64,000 bases of DNA from Phycisphaerales bacterium (GTDB lineage: Bacteria; Planctomycetota; Phycisphaerae; Phycisphaerales; UBA5793), in the NCBI GenBank assembly GCA_020852515.1, contig JADZAS010000011.1, forward strand, positions 62,001 to 126,000, read 5' to 3'. Both the position numbers and the translations under genes were made by a program. Position 1 is the stretch's first letter. Each line of letters begins with the position of its first letter. Of the stretch, positions 51,658 through 60,987 are shown one piece after another. The notes under the pieces are model-generated. The model was not told the DNA's origin. It saw only the letters and a list, made by a program, of their open reading frames with translations, and did not search any database.

Positions 51658-53649
51658 TCACCCCAGGAATCGAATCAAACTCAGGCTCCCCAACTGCGAG
51701 GCCGTGATCATCGCGGCCTGTAACTGTGTCTGAAGCGTCGCAAAGCGAATGGACACCTCGTTGTAATCCGCGTCCTGAATCTGGCTGACCATGCTCCGGT
51801 CCAGCAACTGCCGGTCCTCTTCACGACTGCGGATCGCCTGAACCCGGTTGGCTCGCTGGCCGAGCACCGCCCGGGCCTGGGCCAGCCGATCGACGTCGGC
51901 AGTCAGTGCCTCTCCAGCAAACGTGATGCCGCGCGAATCGTCGTTCATCAACGCGTCTCTGAGGTTGATCAGGTGGGTAATGACGCTGTCCACCTCGATC
52001 ATCGCGCGATCTTCGCCGGCAATAGTTGCGCCTGAGGCGCTGACTTTGATGCCAAGGTCCTCGGCGGCGTGCGAGCCGTTGCGCTGCTCGACGACGAAAT
52101 TGCCCGCCCCGCCCGTGAGGTCGGTCAGCGTCAGGCCGTTGGATCCGTCGGTCAGCGTCATGGTGAACGTGCCGGGAAGCGCCGCCGCGTTTGTGATGTC
52201 GATCACATCCTGCACCGTCTCCGCGCCGGCGAGGTCCACGTCGAAGTAGGTACCGTCGCTGAGGTGGATCCGGAAATCGACGTCGAGCGCGGGATCTGGC
52301 AGCCCCGTTTCCGGATCGACCGACCCGCTGCGGATCTCCACGCCGAGGCCGTTGTTGAAATCCGAGAGTTGAGTCGAGGAGGTGAAGGACCGGACGCCCA
52401 GTTCAGTCGCCGTGGTTCCACCGACGGTTTCGGAGACGGACATCCGGCTGCCGGACAGCTCGTTGATGAGGTTGATGCGCTGGCCGTCCTCCGCAATCTC
52501 GAGCCGGGCGCCGATGTTGGTGCGGGCCACGGCGTTGGCGAGATCCTGGAGGGTCGTTACGCCGGTCAGATCGACCGTTCGCGTCTGGCCGGCATTGGTG
52601 ATCACGAAGTCGCTCAGCGGGCCCACGCCAGCGAGGTCTGAAACGCGCGTCAGCATGGTCAGGCGCGGATCGACGTCGGCCCCATCGGGTGCTGCATTCG
52701 TGAAGGCAGACTGCGACAGACCGAGGTCGGCTGCGGTGGTCGAACCCCCCACTTCCCCGATGGTGACCGTAAGCCCCGCAACCACGTCGAGAGCGAGGCC
52801 ATCGCCGGTCGAGTTGATGCCGACGCGGGATGGACCGAGAATCGGCGTGCCGCTGCTCGTTTCGAGCGCTGCGATCGCATCATCGATCAGATCGATGGCG
52901 TCCTGCACGGTGTCGGCGCCCGAGAGATCGACCTGCGTCGAACCCACTGCTCCGACGTCGATGCTGATGGTGGACAGGCTGACGCCCAGGCCGCGCGCTC
53001 CGTTCAGGTCGGCGATCTTCGTCGCCCCGACGAGAGCGGGGTCCAGATCGCGATCGCCCTGCACGCGCGCCGAGAGCGCACCGAAAGCGCGATCAAGCGG
53101 CAGCGTTACTTCGAGCGGCTGCCCGATGCCGAGATCGAGGTGCAGGCCGGACTTGGTGCCGGTGTACCGGTACCCGCCGAGGGTCGATTCGAGCGGGGTT
53201 CGCCCGATCTGGCTCCCGCCGAAGATGTAGTTGGAGGTGAACTGCGAGTTGGCCAGATCGACCATCTCGTTGATCATGGCGTTGATGACTTCGGCGCTGT
53301 TGCGGCGGGTTTCCGTGTCGCCTCCCAGGCCGATCATCTGCGACGCAATGTCGCGCGACTGGAGCACGATGTCGGTCGCCTCGCTCAGCGCGCCGTCAGC
53401 GATGTTCATGAACGATTCGGCCTGATTGAGATTGCGGAAGCGCTGTTCACGAATGTCCATTCCCCGCTGCAGCGTGAGGATGAGCGAGGCGCCGATGGGA
53501 TTGTCGCTGGGCTTGCCCACGGCCAGGCCGCTGGCCAGTTGCACCTGGGCCTCGAGCAGTTGCTGGCTCGTGCGCGTCAGGTTGCCGAGCATCGACTGGG
53601 TAGTGAGGCTGATGGGAACGCGAGCGAGATTGCTTGGTATGGCGCTCAT
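51658..53649 (-). CDS. flgL: Hook-filament junction protein FlgL, enlarged
   Basis: 663 aa, about twice the usual size. FlgL joins the hook-associated FlgK to the flagellin filament. The N-terminal helices (LTTQSMLGNLTRTSQQLLEA, LASGLAVGKPSDNPIGASL) and C-terminal helices (VNRL-type ARAVLGQRANRVQAI, DADYNEVSIRFATLQTQLQA) are typical. The middle contains at least three beta motifs of the flagellin hook-IN type (VDLSGADTVQDAIDLIDDA, VDLTGVTTLQDLANAV, VDLAGAETVQDVIDIT). It starts three bases after the flgK stop, so the two are one operon. Confidence 0.94.
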   Translation of the reverse strand: MSAIPSNLARVPISLTTQSMLGNLTRTSQQLLEAQVQLASGLAVGKPSDNPIGASLILTLQRGMDIREQRFRNLNQAESFMNIADGALSEATDIVLQSRDIASQMIGLGGDTETRRNSAEVINAMINEMVDLANSQFTSNYIFGGSQIGRTPLESTLGGYRYTGTKSGLHLDLGIGQPLEVTLPLDRAFGALSARVQGDRDLDPALVGATKIADLNGARGLGVSLSTISIDVGAVGSTQVDLSGADTVQDAIDLIDDAIAALETSSGTPILGPSRVGINSTGDGLALDVVAGLTVTIGEVGGSTTAADLGLSQSAFTNAAPDGADVDPRLTMLTRVSDLAGVGPLSDFVITNAGQTRTVDLTGVTTLQDLANAVARTNIGARLEIAEDGQRINLINELSGSRMSVSETVGGTTATELGVRSFTSSTQLSDFNNGLGVEIRSGSVDPETGLPDPALDVDFRIHLSDGTYFDVDLAGAETVQDVIDITNAAALPGTFTMTLTDGSNGLTLTDLTGGAGNFVVEQRNGSHAAEDLGIKVSASGATIAGEDRAMIEVDSVITHLINLRDALMNDDSRGITFAGEALTADVDRLAQARAVLGQRANRVQAIRSREEDRQLLDRSMVSQIQDADYNEVSIRFATLQTQLQAAMITASQLGSLSLIRFLG

Positions 53650-53652
53650 GGT

Positions 53653-55359
53653 TCAGATGATGGTCATGAGAGTCTGCATGAGTTCATCGACAACGCTGAT
53701 GTAGCGCGCCGCCGCTTCGTATTGGCGCTGGTAGTTGAGCAGGTTGACGGCTTCTTCATCGAGGCTGACGCCACTAACCGCCGCGCGCTGGGCCTGGAGG
53801 CTCTCCTTAACCAGCTGCGCCGACGCCGTCTCTCCGATGGCCGCCCGGCCGCGGATGGCCAGCGACTCGACACTCGCAGTCCACGACTGCGGCAGCGACA
53901 GTCCGCCGAGGGAATCGAGCGCCCGCGTGCTCAGCCCGGCGATTTCCAGCGCCGTGCCGTTCGAGCCGTCGATGTGATCACTGCCCGCGGCGACATAGGT
54001 TGCGTCGTTGAGCACCACATCGTTGACGGCGATGTCCAGAGCGCTCTCGCCCGTGAAGAACGTATTGACGCCCAGCCCCGCCAGCACGCCCGACGTGTCG
54101 TCGCTGAACGAGAGCGTGTAGCCGTCTGCAGCGGTGAGGCTCAGGCGGCCGTCGGCCGTAGCGGCGGCGGTGATGTTTCCCGCTCCGATCGTCGTGTTGA
54201 TGGCGTTGACCAGGTCGTTGAGACTCATGTCCGAGCCGACGCCGTCGAGATCGACATCGATCTGAAACGAGGTGCGCTCGCCGGTGCTCTCCTGCGTGAG
54301 ATGAATCTGCAGGCTGCCGTTGACGATGGTGAATGGCAGGCCGGCTGCGGTGCTGTTGAGCGCCGCCGCGGGGTCGTCAACGCGATAGGTCCCTTCCACA
54401 CTCTCAAAGCCGCGGCTGCCCTGGCCTTGCGAGTGGATGCGATTCACTTCGAAGATGAGCGTCGAAGCAAGGCTGTCCAGATCATCGATGACGCCCTCAA
54501 CAATGTCGGTGCGGGCGGACATGAGCGCGCCCAGCGAACCGCTGGTGAGTTCCAGATCGGCGCCGTCCTCGCGCGTTTCGACGACTGTTTCCGAGCCGGT
54601 GGAGGTGGTTACCGTACGCAGCGTCAGGCCGCGCGAGGTGCTGCCCAGCAGCAGCGGCGTGGAGCCGACGAAGATATCCACCGTGCCGGCGGGCTGCTCG
54701 ACGACGGAAATGTCCATGAAGCCCGCCAGTTCGTCGATGAGCTGATCCCGCTCGTCGCGCAGCGAAGAAGCAGTCCCCTGCCCCTGCTCCGCCTGCACAA
54801 TCGAAAGGTTCATCGCCGCGATCTGCGTCAGCAGTTCGTCGGCGCGATTGACCTGCAGCGCGGCATCGCGGTCGATCTGGTTGCGGACATCGACGTAATC
54901 GCGCCGGGTGTCCTGCAGGCGGCCCGCCAGGCTGACGCCTTCCTGCACGACCAGCGTGCGGACCGACAGATCGCCGGGATTGTTGGCCAGTTCGGACCAG
55001 GCGTTGAAGAAGCGCGTGAGCGCGCTGGACAGATCCGAGTCCGTCAGTTCGCTCTGGATGGATTCAATCTGGCTGAAGAGGTTCTGCCGCGTCAGGGCAC
55101 TCTGCTCTCGCCCTATGGCGCCGCGAATGCGCGCGTTGATGGCTTCATCGACATGGCGCTGAATGGTCGAAAGCAGGACGCCGCCACCCGTCGAGCCGAA
55201 TCGGCCGAGCCGGTCGCCGGGCAGGGGCGCGCCGATGGCGGTCTGGCGCGTGAAGCCCGGCGTCGTGGCGTTGGCCATGTTGTTGCCGGTGACCTGCAAC
55301 GCCGCCTGGGCATAGTTCAGGGCGGTGCGGCCGATCTGAAGCGCGCTGGTCAGACCCAT
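53653..55359 (-). CDS. flgK: Hook-associated protein FlgK
   Basis: 568 aa. FlgK forms the first hook-filament junction ring. The N-terminus has the rod/hook signature GRTALNYAQAALQVTGNNMA with NATTPGFTRQ. A helical stretch LTRFFNAWSELANNPGDLSV is typical of FlgK, and the C-terminus ends with SLDEEAVNLLNYQRQYEAAA and RYISVVDELMQTLMTII. The start is ATG 55359. It precedes flgL by three bases and follows flgN, its likely export chaperone gene, by nine. Confidence 0.95.
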   Translation of the reverse strand: MGLTSALQIGRTALNYAQAALQVTGNNMANATTPGFTRQTAIGAPLPGDRLGRFGSTGGGVLLSTIQRHVDEAINARIRGAIGREQSALTRQNLFSQIESIQSELTDSDLSSALTRFFNAWSELANNPGDLSVRTLVVQEGVSLAGRLQDTRRDYVDVRNQIDRDAALQVNRADELLTQIAAMNLSIVQAEQGQGTASSLRDERDQLIDELAGFMDISVVEQPAGTVDIFVGSTPLLLGSTSRGLTLRTVTTSTGSETVVETREDGADLELTSGSLGALMSARTDIVEGVIDDLDSLASTLIFEVNRIHSQGQGSRGFESVEGTYRVDDPAAALNSTAAGLPFTIVNGSLQIHLTQESTGERTSFQIDVDLDGVGSDMSLNDLVNAINTTIGAGNITAAATADGRLSLTAADGYTLSFSDDTSGVLAGLGVNTFFTGESALDIAVNDVVLNDATYVAAGSDHIDGSNGTALEIAGLSTRALDSLGGLSLPQSWTASVESLAIRGRAAIGETASAQLVKESLQAQRAAVSGVSLDEEAVNLLNYQRQYEAAARYISVVDELMQTLMTII

Positions 55360-55368
55360 GGTGGTTCC

Positions 55369-55899
55369 TTACGTCCTCAGGTCCAGTCCGCCGCACACGG
55401 CTTCGTTGACGCCGATGCGCCCGTCCCGCCCGTACAACTTAGTCTTGCTCAGCCCCGCCTGGATCGTCTGCATCAGCCCTGTCACATGCCCCAACAGCGA
55501 TTCGCAGCTGTCGCGCAGCACGCCGCCCGCTTCGCGCACTGCGGTGATGCTCGATCGCAGCGCCTCACCGAGTTCGACCAGCGTGCTCTGTGCCGGCTCG
55601 CCGAGCGCTTCAGCGAGATCGCCCAGGCGCACTTCCTGCTCACAGCTGATCTCGAGGGCGCTGGCCAGCGTGGCGGCGACGACCTTGCGCCGCTGCTCGA
55701 GCCGGTCGATCGCGTCCACCAGTTCGCGCTCCTTCTTGAGGCACAGCGCCAGCCGCGTCGTGTCCGCCGTGCGCAGACACTGCTGTGAGTCGGTGATGCA
55801 CGCGAGCAGTTCGCCGTTCAGTTCGGCCCCTTCGCGCAGAATCTGCTCGAGGCGCTGCACGCAGATGCCGATTCCGGTTCCACTGCGCAATTCAGGCAT
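55369..55899 (-). CDS. flgN: FlgN-like flagellar export chaperone
   Basis: 176 aa from ATG 55899, with AAGGGAG eight bases upstream; a start at 55923 would overlap the previous gene more. Mostly helical: LEQILREGAELNGELLACIT, LALCLKKERELVDAIDRLEQ, and a C-terminal AGLSKTKLYGRDG. FlgN chaperones FlgK and FlgL for export, and the gene directly precedes them. Identification rests on size, helical pattern and position, since the family is poorly conserved. Confidence 0.75.
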   Translation of the reverse strand: MPELRSGTGIGICVQRLEQILREGAELNGELLACITDSQQCLRTADTTRLALCLKKERELVDAIDRLEQRRKVVAATLASALEISCEQEVRLGDLAEALGEPAQSTLVELGEALRSSITAVREAGGVLRDSCESLLGHVTGLMQTIQAGLSKTKLYGRDGRIGVNEAVCGGLDLRT

Positions 55900-56380
55900 G
55901 TCGGGCACTCCCTTGCACTTCATTGACGCGCCTGCCGGAGGTCATCACCCCCGACCCCTGAGGATTGAGCAAACGGTGCGCCATCTGATCCACGAGCCCG
56001 CTGGGCATCCGCCGCACAATCGACTTGGCCACTTCGGCCTCGAGCAGCGGCCGCAGCGACTGCTCGGCATGCGTCTTCTTGAACAGCCCGCTGTCGAGCG
56101 GATCCTGCCGCAGGCGCTCGAGCACCGGCATGACCAGCGTCTGCGCCACGAGTTCCTCGACATTGCGACGCACCTTCTCGCGCCGCGGGAGCGGCGTCTC
56201 GTCGGATTTCATCATGCGGCTCATGAGATGCGAGAAGTCTGCAGCCTCGGGTGCGAGCGGCTTGTCGCCGTCCAGGGCCGCCGCCTGCGCTCCGAGCCGG
56301 TCGAAGTGCTGGACCCGCGCCGCGGCATCGGACATCGCGGGCGCAAGCGAACGAAACGGGCTGGATTCCACGGTGGTCAT
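55892..56380 (-). CDS. flgJ: Rod-binding protein, FlgJ N-terminal type
   Basis: 162 aa. The middle matches the rod-binding domain of FlgJ: VRRNVEELVAQTLVMPVLER, LFKKTHAEQSLRPLLEAEVA and KSIVRRMPSGLVDQMAHRLL. FlgJ caps rod growth in the periplasm. Only the rod-cap half is present; the peptidoglycan hydrolase half found in enterobacteria is missing, as in many phyla, so another enzyme must open the wall. Its ATG overlaps the flgI stop by four bases. Confidence 0.8.
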   Translation of the reverse strand: MTTVESSPFRSLAPAMSDAAARVQHFDRLGAQAAALDGDKPLAPEAADFSHLMSRMMKSDETPLPRREKVRRNVEELVAQTLVMPVLERLRQDPLDSGLFKKTHAEQSLRPLLEAEVAKSIVRRMPSGLVDQMAHRLLNPQGSGVMTSGRRVNEVQGSARHA

Positions 56381-57507
56381 TGCGGAGCGTCGATCAATTC
56401 GGCGTGCAGGGCGCCGAGCCGTTTGAGTTCATAGAGGACATCCACGCGGGTGTCGAAATCGACCTTGAGTGCATCAAGGGCCTCAAACAGGTCCGTCAAT
56501 CGCGCCTGCGTCGTGGGCAGGCCATCGTCTACCGTGCTCAGCTTGACCTGCGCCTCGGTGTTGAAGATCGGATCGGCCGCAGACGGCACCGGCGGCGGGT
56601 TGATTCGCGTGATCGAGAGCCCCTTGGCCGAAATCACCACGGGCGAGATCTGCACGTCGCCGTTGAGCGCGATGACTCCGGCGCGACGGTTGATCACCAC
56701 GCGAGCCGGCAGCTCAAGCAGGCTCGTGTCGATCTGCATGGTGAGCACGTAGTTCAGCGTCGCGGTGCGCCGCTCCCAGGCCCAATCGCTGATGGTCAGG
56801 ACGACCTCGTTGGGCGAGCGCACGACCGCGCGGCCCTCGCCGCCGCTGGTGCCGATCTGCAATTGCTGCGTGATCTGGTCCGCCAGCATGTTGGCGACCG
56901 GATAGCCCGCGTACTGCGGCCGAAGCACGAGCGTGACTTCTCTCGAACCTTCGACGAACGCATCGGCGCGGATGTCGGACAGCATCTGGAGGCCCTGGCG
57001 GATGATGCCCACGCGCGGGTTGGTCGGATCGACGTCAATCGGCCCGGAAACCCACGCGCCCACGTCGCCGTTCTTGGTGAATCGAACGAAGCTCTGCGTC
57101 AGCGTGCCGCCCTTGAGGCTCTTGGCGTTGCCCAGAACGGACACGGTCGCGTCGAGCCGGTCGCCCTCGCGCGCGCCAGTTGCCGGCACGAGGCAACTGA
57201 CGCTGACCACGGCCACACTGTCGGACCCCTGGAGATCAGCCGGGGAAGAGACGCCCATGCCGTTGTTGCGGTAGAACTCAGCGAGGAACTTGGCGGGGTA
57301 GTCGCTCCGCCGCGCCGAATCGCCCGTGCCGTTGAGGCCGACAACCAGTCCCATGCCCGTGAGCTGGTTGTTCTCGAGGCCCTTCACGCGCACGATCGTC
57401 TGCACATCCGTGGCCAGAGCGGCGGTGACGGCCAGTGTAAGCACGCCTGCGGCGATGCAGCCGGCGATCGGGTGGCGCTTCGTGGTTTGGGTGCTCTTCT
57501 GGGTCAT
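56377..57507 (-). CDS. flgI: Flagellar P-ring protein FlgI
   Basis: 376 aa with a signal peptide (AGVLTLAVTAALATDVQTIV). FlgI builds the ring around the rod in the peptidoglycan layer. Family blocks: VRVKGLENNQLTGMGLVVGL, NGTGDSA, LPATG-like LVPATGAREGDRLDATVSVL, GNAKSLKGGTLTQS, VVINRRAGVIALNGDVQISP and a C-terminal LTDLFEALDALKV. The start is ATG 57507 with GAGGAG upstream. It lies between flgH and flgJ in the usual ring order. Confidence 0.96.
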   Translation of the reverse strand: MTQKSTQTTKRHPIAGCIAAGVLTLAVTAALATDVQTIVRVKGLENNQLTGMGLVVGLNGTGDSARRSDYPAKFLAEFYRNNGMGVSSPADLQGSDSVAVVSVSCLVPATGAREGDRLDATVSVLGNAKSLKGGTLTQSFVRFTKNGDVGAWVSGPIDVDPTNPRVGIIRQGLQMLSDIRADAFVEGSREVTLVLRPQYAGYPVANMLADQITQQLQIGTSGGEGRAVVRSPNEVVLTISDWAWERRTATLNYVLTMQIDTSLLELPARVVINRRAGVIALNGDVQISPVVISAKGLSITRINPPPVPSAADPIFNTEAQVKLSTVDDGLPTTQARLTDLFEALDALKVDFDTRVDVLYELKRLGALHAELIDAPQ

Positions 57508-57550
57508 CTTGTACTCCTCGCGGCCGCGGCCGCGGGTCTGCTGAATCTGG

Positions 57551-58270
57551 TCAGAACGCGAAGATCGTCTCGAGCACGCGCGGGATCAGGCCCTTCTTGG
57601 TGGTCTTCTTGAGTTGACCTTCGTGCATCTTGATGACTCGGAGGTCGAAGAGCTGGTTGCTCAGGATCGTGCCTGCGGGCGTAACCAGCTGCGGGTCGCA
57701 CACGCCCGAGAGCAGGATCGTCGACGTTTCCTGGTCCGTCTGCACGTAGGTGCGCGCTTCGAGCACGAGATGCCCGTTGGGCCACACGTCGATGACTTCG
57801 GCTGTGACGCGGGCGGAGAAGTCGTCGGAGCGCAGGTACTTGCCGTCGGCCTTGAACTCGTTCTTGTAGGCGATGTCGAGTTTCGCCGGGTTCGCGTTCT
57901 CGCTTGCCTTGAGGATGCCTTCGAGCAGGTCGTTGATCGTGAGTTGCGGGAAGTCCTTGATCTCGGCCTGCAGGTCGTAGTCCTTGGAGGTGTCAAGCGC
58001 CTGCGAACTGCGCGCGGTGCTCGTCTCGCGGATGATGATCTGCACGTGATCGTGCTTGCGCCACACGACGGGCTGAGGCTGCGGCACGGTGAACCAGGCC
58101 ATCGCGTGAAGCGAGAGAGCCGGATCGACATCGGCCGGCGGGGGAGGCGTGGGATTCGCCTGCACCTGCGCGAGAATCGAACTTGTCTGGCCCGACGCCG
58201 CCGGACCCGCGGCCAGGAGGCACGTCAGCGACAGCGCTGCGCCTGAACGTTGAATGAGGCGGCTACTCAT
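57551..58270 (-). CDS. flgH: Flagellar L-ring protein FlgH without evident lipobox
   Basis: 239 aa. FlgH forms the outer-membrane ring. Matching blocks: HDHVQIIIRETSTARSSQAL, INDLLEGILKASENANPAKL, VTAEVIDVWPNGHLVLEART and LLSGVCDPQLVTPAGTILSN. The signal peptide (LIQRSGAALSLTCLLAAGPA) lacks a clean lipobox: the only early Cys follows SLT, and cleavage at ASGQ by ordinary signal peptidase looks likelier. Classical FlgH is a lipoprotein. The ATG overlaps the flgA stop by four bases, with AGGAG eight bases upstream inside flgA. Confidence 0.93.
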   Translation of the reverse strand: MSSRLIQRSGAALSLTCLLAAGPAASGQTSSILAQVQANPTPPPPADVDPALSLHAMAWFTVPQPQPVVWRKHDHVQIIIRETSTARSSQALDTSKDYDLQAEIKDFPQLTINDLLEGILKASENANPAKLDIAYKNEFKADGKYLRSDDFSARVTAEVIDVWPNGHLVLEARTYVQTDQETSTILLSGVCDPQLVTPAGTILSNQLFDLRVIKMHEGQLKKTTKKGLIPRVLETIFAF

Positions 58271-59361
58271 CGCAGGATCTCCTCTCGATCGATGAACCCG
58301 GTGTCCACGCTGATTTCACCGTCCTCACAGACGATGCCGGTGAGTTCAACGCGGTCAGTGATGCGCTGCACGCGCACAACGTCGCCCAGGCAGCCGTCCT
58401 GGAGCACGCGGCCGCGCATCCGAAGCACGAACATGCCGTGCCGCGCGCGAATGGTGACCTCGCTGTTGCGAGCGACGATGACCTGCGAGGCGGTGTCGCG
58501 CTCGCAGAGAATCTGGCCGGGCACGAGGCGCCCGCGGACTTCCTTGCCGATGGCGTCTTCAAGGCGCCGAAGGGGCGTGGAGGCCTGCGGCTCAAGGATC
58601 CGCTCTTCCACGACGAGATCAGCCGCGTCGAGAATGTCGCCCCGGGCTGCGTACCGCTGGACCACGAGCACATGCTGCCGCACCGCCACGTCAACCGTCA
58701 CGCGCGCGCTGCAGACGACGCCCGCGCCGCGGAAGAAGTTCACGAGAAGCGGCAGAGTGGGCGAGAGCCGCGACGCAAGCGGCCTGATCTCAAGTTCAAA
58801 CCCTCTGGTGCTTCTGGCCAGATCTTCCTGCTCTGACTCGCGAAAAGTCAGTTGAAGATCAGCCGGATCACAGCGGAACACCACGCCCGCCAGATACCCC
58901 GCGATCGCGCCGCGCACCGTCGGCTCCTGGACAAGTGCTGCGGCAAACGTGGGCGCCTCGGCCGTGCGAGCCTCGGCGGCGGGCCGTTGTGCCGGCGCCG
59001 GCTGGACGGGCTCGGCCGAACGCCAGCGGATCACGCAGTCCCGGCCGCTTAGGGCGAGCAATCCAAGATTGGCGCCGCGTTCGTCGAGCCGGCGGCGTAC
59101 GTCGGCCAGGCTGATCGTCACGGGCCGGGCCGGCGGCGCGCTGGCCTCGAAGACCACCGCTTCGCCCAGCGCCTCCGCCACCTCACCCTCAAGTTGGGCG
59201 ACATCCGCAAGCGAAACGGCCAGTTGATCGGCATCGACGCGCACCGAGCCGCGCAGCACGATCCGGTCCTGCGCCAGCGCAGTGGCGCCGCAGGCCAGAA
59301 GCGTGGCCACGACGGCCCAGCGGCGAGCGAACCCGGCGAGATATAACCTGACGTCGGTCAT
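58267..59361 (-). CDS. flgA: Flagellar P-ring chaperone FlgA
   Basis: 364 aa, signal peptide (AVVATLLACGATALAQ). FlgA helps assemble the P ring. The C-terminal half has the SAF-type domain, VVQRYAARGDILDAADLVVE, IGKEVRGRLVPGQILCERD, and a closing DRVELTGIVCEDGEISV. The N-terminal half is longer than in enterobacterial FlgA, with an Ala/Pro-rich link (PAPAQRPAAEARTAEAPT). It starts seven bases after flgG and overlaps flgH by four. Confidence 0.9.
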   Translation of the reverse strand: MTDVRLYLAGFARRWAVVATLLACGATALAQDRIVLRGSVRVDADQLAVSLADVAQLEGEVAEALGEAVVFEASAPPARPVTISLADVRRRLDERGANLGLLALSGRDCVIRWRSAEPVQPAPAQRPAAEARTAEAPTFAAALVQEPTVRGAIAGYLAGVVFRCDPADLQLTFRESEQEDLARSTRGFELEIRPLASRLSPTLPLLVNFFRGAGVVCSARVTVDVAVRQHVLVVQRYAARGDILDAADLVVEERILEPQASTPLRRLEDAIGKEVRGRLVPGQILCERDTASQVIVARNSEVTIRARHGMFVLRMRGRVLQDGCLGDVVRVQRITDRVELTGIVCEDGEISVDTGFIDREEILR

Positions 59362-59368
59362 GACTCAC

Positions 59369-60178
59369 TTACCTTCTGTGAAGCTGATTCACCTGCTGGA
59401 GCGCGTCATCTGCCGCTCGAATGACCTGCCCGTTGAGTTCGAAGGCGCGCTGGCTTTTGATGAGATGAACCAGTTCGCGGACGGGTTCGACGTTGGAACC
59501 TTCCAGGAACCCCTGGCGGATTCCGCCGCGGTTCTCCTCGGTCGGCGCGCCGGTGATCGGATCGCCCGAAGCATCGGTGGCGACGAACAGGTTCTCGCCG
59601 ATCTCTTCGAGCCCGGCCGGATTGACAAACGTGGCCGTCTCGATCTGCCCCACTTGCGTCTGCGTTCCGCCCGGCTCACCGACGGTCACAATGCCGTTGC
59701 TGCCGATGGAGATGCTCACGGCGTCCTCGGGAATGGTGATGGCCGGGTAGAGCACGCGGCCCTGGTCGGTCGCGAGCACGAGTTCGCCGCGGCTGTTGAG
59801 CGTGAGGTTGCCGGCGCGGGTGTAGCCGATGCCGTCGCGGCCTCGGTCGTCCTCGATCTTGACCTGAAAGAACCCGGCGCCCTCGATGAGCAGGTCGAGT
59901 TCGCGGCCGGTCTGTTCAGCGGGCCCCAGTTCGAAGTTCTTTTGCGTGCCCGACACCTGCGTGCCCAGGCCGACGTACAGGCCGATGGGGCGCTGATCGC
60001 CGTTGAGGTTTTCCACGCCCGCCTGCTTCTTCTCGATGTAGAGCAGGTCCTGGAAGTTGGCGCGACTGGCCTTGAAGCCGGTCGTGTTCAGGTTCGCCAG
60101 GTTGTTGGCGATGACGTCCAGTTCGGTGTTCAGGGCGGTGAGGCCAGTGGCGGCTGAATGAAGGGCAATGACAGACAT
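59369..60178 (-). CDS. flgG: Distal rod protein FlgG
   Basis: 269 aa. Rod/hook signatures at both ends: ALHSAATGLTALNTELDVIA with NNLANLNTTGFKASRANFQD, and GFLEGSNVEPVRELVHLIKS with QRAFELNGQVIRAADDALQQ. The middle has VGLGTQVSGTQKNFELGPAE and LDLLIEGAGFFQV, typical of FlgG. ATG 60178 follows flgF after 29 bases with AGGAGTGTGAGGA upstream. Confidence 0.95.
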   Translation of the reverse strand: MSVIALHSAATGLTALNTELDVIANNLANLNTTGFKASRANFQDLLYIEKKQAGVENLNGDQRPIGLYVGLGTQVSGTQKNFELGPAEQTGRELDLLIEGAGFFQVKIEDDRGRDGIGYTRAGNLTLNSRGELVLATDQGRVLYPAITIPEDAVSISIGSNGIVTVGEPGGTQTQVGQIETATFVNPAGLEEIGENLFVATDASGDPITGAPTEENRGGIRQGFLEGSNVEPVRELVHLIKSQRAFELNGQVIRAADDALQQVNQLHRR

Positions 60179-60207
60179 GGATCCTCACACTCCTGCGATC
60201 ACGCCGC

Positions 60208-60987
60208 TCAGGCCACGCGGCCGAGGCGATTGATCGCGTTGTTCATCAGTTCGTCGTTCATCTGGATCATGCGGCCGTTGGCGGCAATCGCGCCGTTGGC
60301 TGACGAGAGTTCCATCATCATGGCCATCGAGTCCACGGCGCTGCCTTCGAGCCAGCCGGCTTTCACGCTGGCGCCGGCGGGGAGCAGGCTCTCCTGCGAC
60401 ACATTGTCGAGAATGAACATGTTCTCGCCGGCCTTACGAAGCAGTTTGAAATCCGGCGGGACGACCACCCCCAGTTTTGCGACGCGCAGACCGGCCTGCT
60501 CGATCGTGCCGTCGGGCTGGATTCGGACCTCGCCCGTCGACTGCAGCTGGATCGGGTTGTCGCCCTCATCAAGCGCCCGCATGCCACTGCCGGCGTGGAC
60601 GAGATAGCCGTCTCTGCTGATGGTCATGCGGCCGTCGCGGCTGAAGCGCATGCGCTCGGCACCCTCGCCGCGCCCCGTCGCGTACTTGAAGAAACCCTTG
60701 CCCTGAAGCGCCAGGTCGAGCGGGTTGTTCGTCTCTTCAAGATCGCCGTCGTTGAAGAGCGTGATATTGGGCGCGACGTGCACCCCGCCGCCGAGCCGTT
60801 CGAGCATCGTGTGCGCAGGCACGTTGCCGACGCGGCCTTCGATGCGCTCAGCCTCGCGCCAGCGGAACGCGGTCACGTCGGGTTTGAATCCGGTCGTATT
60901 GACGTTGGCGAGGTTGTTGCCGATCACGTCGATGCGGTACATGTTGACGAGCATGCCCGAAGCAGCGGTGTACAGGCCGTAGTTCAT
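60208..60987 (-). CDS. flgF: Proximal rod protein FlgF
   Basis: 259 aa. N-terminus MNYGLYTAASGMLVNMYRID with GNNLANVNTTGFK; middle PLDLALQGKGFFKY and DGRMTISRDGYLVHA; C-terminus GWLEGSAVDSMAMMMELSSA. This set places it with FlgF rather than FlgG. Its ATG overlaps the stop of the upstream 86-aa gene (ATGA), so the two are translationally coupled. Confidence 0.93.
   Translation of the reverse strand: MNYGLYTAASGMLVNMYRIDVIGNNLANVNTTGFKPDVTAFRWREAERIEGRVGNVPAHTMLERLGGGVHVAPNITLFNDGDLEETNNPLDLALQGKGFFKYATGRGEGAERMRFSRDGRMTISRDGYLVHAGSGMRALDEGDNPIQLQSTGEVRIQPDGTIEQAGLRVAKLGVVVPPDFKLLRKAGENMFILDNVSQESLLPAGASVKAGWLEGSAVDSMAMMMELSSANGAIAANGRMIQMNDELMNNAINRLGRVA

Noticed and set aside
53140-55788. 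882-codon open frame on the plus strand
   Set aside because: It lies fully antisense to flgK, flgL and flgN, has runs of Arg, Ala and Glu typical of high-GC shadows, and no family motif.
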